From an uncultured Campylobacter sp. (GTDB lineage: Bacteria; Campylobacterota; Campylobacteria; Campylobacterales; Campylobacteraceae), in assembly GCF_938041645.1 (NCBI RefSeq), contig NZ_CALIST010000037.1, positions 6,037 to 70,036 of the forward strand: a stretch of 64,000 nucleotides of DNA, given 5' to 3'. Position numbers and translations under genes: made by a program. Positions 59,243-64,000 of the stretch are shown here, piece by piece. The notes beneath the pieces were generated by a model. It was not told the origin of the DNA. It searched no databases and saw only the letters and a list, made by a program, of their open reading frames with translations. Every line of letters starts with the position of its first letter. The first letter of the stretch is position 1.

Positions 59243-60559
59243 ATGGATGCTATCGCACAAAAAGTAGAGGCGCTCAAGGGCGAGATGATCGGGGATCGCA
59301 GGTTTTTCCACTCGCATCCCGAGACGGGTTGGTTCACCTTTTTTACGACCGCCGTTATCGCAGATCGTATGCAGCGCTTGGGCTATGAGATAAAGCTCGG
59401 TCGCGAGGTGGTAAAGGCTGAAGCCAGACAGGGCGTAGGTAGCAAGGATGCCTGCGAGAAGGCAAAGCAGCGCGCCGAAGGGCTGCTAAACGCGGATCAG
59501 ATAAAATTTCTTGATGCGATGGAGGACGGGCTAACGGGTCTAGTGGCCGAAATAGACACGGAGCGCGTGGGCAAGACGGTCGCTTTTAGATTTGACATAG
59601 ACGGCGTGGACGTGACCGAGAGTACGGACGCGGACCACCGCCCTTTTAAGGAGGGCTTTCGCTCCGATATTAGCGGCATTACGCACGCGTGCGGGCACGA
59701 TGGGCATATCACGATGGGGCTTGCTTTAGCGAAGCTCATCGCGCAGAGCCTAGACGATTTTAGCGGTAAATTTAGATTTATCTTCCAAACCGCCGAGGAG
59801 GGTACCAGGGGCGCCGTAGGTATGGAAGCTGCGGGCGTTACCAAGGGCGTGGATTATCTGTTGGGCGGTCATATCGGCTTTCAGGCAACTACGATGAGAG
59901 GTATCATCTGCGGTACCAAAAAGCTGCTTGCGACCACTAAATTTGACGTAAGCTTACAAGGTAAGTCCGCTCACGCCGCGGGCGCGCCGCAAAACGGAGC
60001 CAACGCTCTGCTCGCCGCAGCCGAAATGGCGCTTGATATGCACGGCATCACGAGGCACGCAGACGGCGTCACGCGTATCAACGTAGGCGTGCTGCGCGCG
60101 GGTGAAGGACGCAACGTCATCGCGCCTAACGGCTATCTCGCGTGCGAGACGCGCGGCGAGAGCACGGAGCTGAATGAGTTTATGAAGGCTAAATGCATGG
60201 ACATAGTGGAGGGCGTTTCTAAAATTTACGGCGTCAGCTACGACGTGAAGGTCACGGGCGGCACCGCAGGCGGCGATAGCGATGAGGATAGCACGCAGCT
60301 TTACGAGGATGCGGCGAAGGCATCGCCGTTTATCGATAACGACAAGATCGTAAGGGAGCTAAATTTTGGCGCATGCGAGGATTTCGCGCACTTTATGCGC
60401 TCGGTGCAAGATGCGGGCGGTAAGAGCGGATATCTGATGATCGGCACGACGCTTGCGGCAGGGCATCACAACGCCAAATTCGACTTCGACGAGGACTCGC
60501 TGCTTGCTGGAGTGGACGTGTATCTGCGCTGCGCGTATAAGCTAAACGGCAAAATTTAA
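59243..60559 (+). CDS. M20-family amidohydrolase, AbgA-like
   Basis: A 438-residue zinc amidohydrolase. The N-terminus has FFHSHPETGWFTFFTTAVIAD and KLGREVV, close to E. coli AbgA (aminobenzoyl-glutamate hydrolase subunit). THACGHDGHITMG, QTAEEGTRGAVGME, ATTKFDVSLQGKSAHAAG and AAGHHNAKFDFDED follow. It probably hydrolyses an N-acyl amino acid. No abgB partner is visible. AAAGGAGAGGAA precedes the ATG, 10 bases after the previous gene. Confidence 0.85.
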   Translation: MDAIAQKVEALKGEMIGDRRFFHSHPETGWFTFFTTAVIADRMQRLGYEIKLGREVVKAEARQGVGSKDACEKAKQRAEGLLNADQIKFLDAMEDGLTGLVAEIDTERVGKTVAFRFDIDGVDVTESTDADHRPFKEGFRSDISGITHACGHDGHITMGLALAKLIAQSLDDFSGKFRFIFQTAEEGTRGAVGMEAAGVTKGVDYLLGGHIGFQATTMRGIICGTKKLLATTKFDVSLQGKSAHAAGAPQNGANALLAAAEMALDMHGITRHADGVTRINVGVLRAGEGRNVIAPNGYLACETRGESTELNEFMKAKCMDIVEGVSKIYGVSYDVKVTGGTAGGDSDEDSTQLYEDAAKASPFIDNDKIVRELNFGACEDFAHFMRSVQDAGGKSGYLMIGTTLAAGHHNAKFDFDEDSLLAGVDVYLRCAYKLNGKI

Positions 60560-60569
60560 GGAAAGCGGC

Positions 60570-61268
60570 ATGAAAAGAGCACTGCTTCTAAGCGCTTCCA
60601 GTTACAAAGACAGCGGCTATCTGAACCACTGCAAGGGGTGGATCAAGGAATTTTTAGGGGGTCTTTGGGAGGATGAAATTTTATTCATTCCGTTTGCGGG
60701 CGTTAGGCGCACGAACGAGCAATACGAGCAGAAGGTCGCGGATTGCCTGGAGAGTAATAATATCAGATCGATCCATCGCTTTGCCGATATGAAAGCCGCC
60801 GTTAAAAATGCCAAATCGATCTGCATCGGCGGCGGCAATACCTTCGTGTTGCTAAATGAGCTTTATAAATTTGATCTTTTAGGCGTGATCAAAGACGCCG
60901 TGGATAGCGGTACGCCGTATTTCGGCTGGTCTGCGGGCGCAAACGTTGCGGGAAAGACGATGATGACTACCAACGACATGCCGATCGTCTTTCCGCCCTC
61001 GCCGGTGGCTCTGGGGATCTTTCCGTATCAGATCAATCCGCACTTCATAAGCGGTAAAATTTCAAACCACAACGGCGAGAGTAGGGAGGAGCGGCTGGAG
61101 GAGTTTTTGATCGTCAATCAAAACGACAGCGTCTATGCTATGCCCGAGGGCAGCGCGTTTTTGATAAACGGAAACGAGTGCGAAGTGATGGGGTATGCGG
61201 ACGTGCTAAAATTCGAGTATAAAAAAGAGATCTCGCGCATCGTCGTGGGAAGTAAATTTAAAATTTAA
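60570..61268 (+). CDS. pepE: Alpha-aspartyl dipeptidase (peptidase E)
   Basis: A 232-residue serine peptidase S51. The catalytic Ser is in FGWSAGANVAGKTM (near 120), with ICIGGGNTFVLLNEL and the His-containing QINPHFISG. PepE cleaves Asp-X dipeptides, liberating aspartate. AAGGAAAGCGGC precedes the ATG, 10 bases after the AbgA-like gene. Confidence 0.92.
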   Translation: MKRALLLSASSYKDSGYLNHCKGWIKEFLGGLWEDEILFIPFAGVRRTNEQYEQKVADCLESNNIRSIHRFADMKAAVKNAKSICIGGGNTFVLLNELYKFDLLGVIKDAVDSGTPYFGWSAGANVAGKTMMTTNDMPIVFPPSPVALGIFPYQINPHFISGKISNHNGESREERLEEFLIVNQNDSVYAMPEGSAFLINGNECEVMGYADVLKFEYKKEISRIVVGSKFKI

Positions 61269-61279
61269 AAGGAGTTATC

Positions 61280-62608
61280 GTGCAGACGTTTAGGTTACTT
61301 TTGGCGCTTGCGGGTATCGTCGCAGTCGTCGCTTTACTGATCATGAAGAAGGATACCAAAACCGTGCTTATCGGCGTGGGTCTGGTGCTGTGCGTGCTTT
61401 GTCTAAAGCCGCTGGACGGGCTGGGCGCCTTTACCTCGTATATGACTAAAGCAGGTCTTATTAAGGCGATCTGCGCCAGCATGGGTTTTGCCTTCGTGAT
61501 GAAATTTACCGAATGCGACCGCGCCCTTGTAAATTTGCTAACCAGACCTCTTGGCAATATCGGATTTTTATTGATCCCCATCGTCGTGGCGCTTACATAT
61601 TTTATCAATATCGCTATCCCTTCCGCTGCGGGCTGCTCGGCTGCGGTCGGCGCTACGCTGATCCCCGTGATGATGGCTGCGGGCGTTAAACCGGAGATGG
61701 CGGGAGCTGCGGTATTTGCGGGAACTTTCGGTAGCGTTTTAAGCCCGGGCTCGGCGCACAACGTATTTGTCGCCGATATGGTAAAGGCGCACAACCCATC
61801 CTATACGGTTCAAGACGTCATCGGGGTGCAGTTTTCCAGCGCGATTACCGCTTTGATCGTGGTTTTGATCGTAATGAGTATAACGGCGATAGTTTGCAAA
61901 GACTACACCAAGGGGGTGAATTATCTAGCGCAAAGAGAGGACGGCGCAAATTCCGCCGCCGGTTCAAATTTAGACGCGCAGCCTCAAAAGATAAACGTCT
62001 TATACGCGCTTATGCCGTTAGTGCCGCTAGTGATCTTGGTAATCGGCGGCACGAGCCTAAATCAGGTCTCTTTTTTAAAATGGACGAAGATGGGCGTCGC
62101 CGAGGCGATGCTACTGGGCGCTATCGTCACCATCGTCATTACTATGACCAACCCTCAAAAGATCACGAAAGAATTTTTCAAGGGCATGGGTAGCGCGTAT
62201 GCCGATATCATGGGCATCATCATCGCAGCGGGCGTCTTCGTCGCGGGTCTTAACGCGTGCGGGGCGATCGATTTCGTAATCGAGTGGCTAAAGGGCGAGC
62301 AGGGCTACGTAAAATTCGGCGGTACCTTCGTGCCGTTTTTTATGGGCGTCGTGACGGGCTCGGGAGATGCGGCGGCGATGGCGTTTAACACCGCGGTGAC
62401 CGTGCATGCGGACCAGCTAGGGTTTGCGCAGGATAAGCTCGGTATGGCGGTTGCGATAAGCGGCGCGCTAGGTAGGAGCGCATCACCGATCGCGGGCGGA
62501 TGTATAGTCTGCGCGGGACTTGCGATGGTAAGCCCTATTCAGATCGCCAAAAGAACGGCTCTAGGGATGTTTCTCTCCGTCTGCGTCATCGCATTTTTCA
62601 TTTTGTAA
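61280..62608 (+). CDS. dcuC: C4-dicarboxylate anaerobic carrier, DcuC family
   Basis: A 442-residue membrane carrier with about 12 helices. The GTG start sits behind AAAAGGAGTTATC. PSAAGCSAAVGATLIPV, GTFGSVLSPGSAHNVFVADM and VTGSGDAAAMAFN are typical of DcuC. DcuC exports succinate during fumarate respiration. The position behind PepE, an aspartate-releasing enzyme, fits aspartate-to-fumarate metabolism. The exact substrate could differ because the DcuC and YfcC families are close. Confidence 0.85.
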   Translation: MQTFRLLLALAGIVAVVALLIMKKDTKTVLIGVGLVLCVLCLKPLDGLGAFTSYMTKAGLIKAICASMGFAFVMKFTECDRALVNLLTRPLGNIGFLLIPIVVALTYFINIAIPSAAGCSAAVGATLIPVMMAAGVKPEMAGAAVFAGTFGSVLSPGSAHNVFVADMVKAHNPSYTVQDVIGVQFSSAITALIVVLIVMSITAIVCKDYTKGVNYLAQREDGANSAAGSNLDAQPQKINVLYALMPLVPLVILVIGGTSLNQVSFLKWTKMGVAEAMLLGAIVTIVITMTNPQKITKEFFKGMGSAYADIMGIIIAAGVFVAGLNACGAIDFVIEWLKGEQGYVKFGGTFVPFFMGVVTGSGDAAAMAFNTAVTVHADQLGFAQDKLGMAVAISGALGRSASPIAGGCIVCAGLAMVSPIQIAKRTALGMFLSVCVIAFFIL

Positions 62609-62620
62609 AAGGAGCTTATC

Positions 62621-63854
62621 ATGGATATCGTGCGGAGGTTTTTTAAACTACACTAAGATCAACACCACCACAAATAGAGCCGCGGGCGCTGCGGGCATAA
62701 TGCCATCAAACCCCAAGGAGCTCGAGCTGGCGGGTTTCATAAAAAACGAGCTAGAAGCCCTGGGCATAAAAAATATAAGCCTTAGCGAAAAGTCGATTTT
62801 GATCGCTAAAATTCCCTCAAATTTAGACGCGCCCGCTGCGAGCATAGCGTTTTTTGCCCATCTTGATACCAGCGCCGAGCAGACGAATGATACCAAAGCT
62901 CAGATCGTAAGATACGAAGGCGGTGATATCTGCCTGAATAAAGAGCTAGAGATCTATCTTAAAGAGAGCGAAAATGAGGAGCTGCGAGATTATAAAGGAG
63001 ACGAGATCATCGTAACGGACGGCACCAGCTTGCTAGGTGCCGACGACAAGGCGGCGATCGCAGCGATCGTGAATGCGCTGGAATTTTTCGTCCAAAATCC
63101 GCAGATCAAACACGGCGAGATAATCGCTTGCTTCGTGCCAGACGAGGAGCAGGGCTTGCGGGGCGCAAAGGCGCTGGACATAAGCGAGATAGGCGCAGAC
63201 TTCGGCTACTGCCTTGATTGCTGCGGCATCGGCGAGTTTATCTACGAGAACTGGAACGCGGGCGATTGCGTCGTTACCTTCAAAGGCCAGTCCGCTCATC
63301 CGATGAACGCCAAGGGCAAGCTCGTAAATTCCTTGCTTTTGGCGCACAAGTTTATCTCGCTGCTGCCCGCGGGCGAGGCGCCCGAATACACCGATGGCAA
63401 GGAGGGCTACTTTTGGGTCAAGGAGTTTAGCGGCAACAGCGCAAAGACCGTCCTAAAGATCGACGTGAGGGAATTTGACGAGAAAAGATACGAGCAGCGC
63501 ATGGAATTTTTGCAAAAAACTGCGGACGGGCTTCGCGCGATCTGGGGCGATCGGATCGAAATTTCGCTAAACGACCGCTATAAAAACGTCTATAACTTTT
63601 TGAAAAACGACGACGCGCCAGCAATTCGCCTTGCGAAGCAGGCTTTTAAAAGCCTAAATATCGAGCCTAAGATCAAGCCTATGCGAGGCGGCTACGACGG
63701 CGCCGTCATCTCCGCAAAGGGGCTGCCGTGCCCGAATCTCTTTACCGGCGGGCATAATTTCCACTCGATCTACGAATACCTGCCCGTAGGCTCTTTAAAG
63801 GCAGCGAGCGAGGTGGTTAAGCAGATCATAACGCTAGCTGCGGCGCGAGCTTAG
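62621..63854 (+). CDS. pepT: Tripeptide aminopeptidase PepT, frameshifted in a T6 tract
   Basis: The main frame (from ATG 62700) encodes 384 residues of an M20 tripeptidase: FFAHLDTSAEQTND, LLGADDKAAIAA, VPDEEQGLRG and GGYDGAVIS. That frame lacks the family's first 26 residues. They are encoded upstream. ATG 62621, with AAAAGGAG before it, reads MDIVRRF but then meets T6 at 62639-62644 and a stop. With one T fewer the sequence reads on as FLNYTKINTTTNRAAG into the main frame, giving a normal 410-residue PepT. The internal ATG 62700 has no ribosome binding site, so the gene is probably impaired as written. Sequencing error is the alternative. Confidence 0.85.
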
Positions 63855-64000
63855 CTCGGCCGCTTTCTGTTCCGCGCGCAGATTTGGCTTTAAATTTAAT
63901 TCGTTCATTCCGCCGCGAAATTTTATTCTGCAGGACGGAATTTTTGGCCCCGTGGCGACGGATGACGCGGGCTACGACTACGACGCGGCTTTTAAGCGCT
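63855..64000. other. Terminal 146 bases, undetermined
   Basis: A plus-strand frame stays open to the window end and reads FILQDGIFGPVATDDAGYDY, but has no start codon in view. A minus-strand frame is also open. Neither can be assigned. Confidence 0.3.

Noticed and set aside
61258..61794. 178-residue minus-strand frame
   Set aside because: Antisense of dcuC, which has full family motifs on the plus strand.
1..64000. CRISPR array, prophage or insertion sequence
   Set aside because: No regularly spaced identical repeats with unique spacers, no transposase or phage structural genes were seen.

Overview
The window looks like a chromosomal segment of a Campylobacter of the higher-GC oral or gut type (C. 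gracilis, C. rectus, C. showae or C. curvus-like). This is inferred from gene content, not a database match: a three-domain NifU next to NifS, MqnD of the futalosine menaquinone route, enolase directly behind recA, lptD and pnp behind purD, and a CgpA-like periplasmic protein carrying PglB-type glycosylation sequons. AAATTT-rich spacers occur throughout. No prophage, insertion sequence or CRISPR array is visible.

Layout. 1-2.4 kb: end of a KdsD/KpsF isomerase gene, an rluB-type pseudouridine synthase, ybaK, lemA and a CAT-anticodon tRNA. 2.7-8.2 kb: a tandem-rhodanese protein, an amino-acid binding protein, nifU-nifS and folE. 8.3-10.5 kb: a TonB-dependent siderophore receptor behind a likely Fur box. 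10.7-16.8 kb: a tight run tig-clpP-def-yifB-nnrD-purN. 16.9-18.4 kb: a DUF3137 gene and a frameshifted small membrane-protein gene. 18.4-26.7 kb: a cluster related in content to E. coli ynbABCD (CDP-alcohol phosphatidyltransferase, acyltransferase, CdsA-like enzyme, DUF1287 protein, alpha/beta-hydrolase-methyltransferase fusion, PAP2-dual-specificity phosphatase fusion). 27-29.4 kb: murB and mqnD. 29.6-36.1 kb: recA-eno-(FtsB/DivIC-like)-(AMIN protein)-nitroreductase-argH. 36.2-37.2 kb: an AT-rich foreign-looking gene pair. 37.4-45.9 kb: hemD, a probable 6S RNA, purD-RDD-lptD-PRTase-pnp and a tandem UspA protein. 46.3-47.7 kb: three tandem paralogous AT-rich genes with near-identical ends. 47.9-53.1 kb (minus strand): dcd-topA-metallophosphoesterase-small ORF-antiporter. 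53.2-56.1 kb: periplasmic asparaginase and accB-accC. 56.8-63.9 kb: a gene interrupted at a G7 tract, then a peptide and amide catabolism run (two M20 hydrolases, PepE, DcuC-type carrier, frameshifted PepT).

Most notable observations. (1) Three genes are out of frame by exactly one extra base in a homopolymer (T7, G7, T6), which means either contingency loci or sequencing error. (2) Several conserved enzymes carry long in-frame low-complexity insertions built around AAATTT/CAAATTTGA. The extreme case is a metallophosphoesterase with about 225 inserted residues that include a 27-bp repeat. (3) The ynb-like lipid cluster encodes a CDP-alcohol transferase in which two acidic motif positions read Asn. 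(4) The triple gene array has conserved ends and divergent middles, as in immunity-gene arrays, with no toxin nearby. (5) There is a two-gene AT-rich cassette of unknown role.
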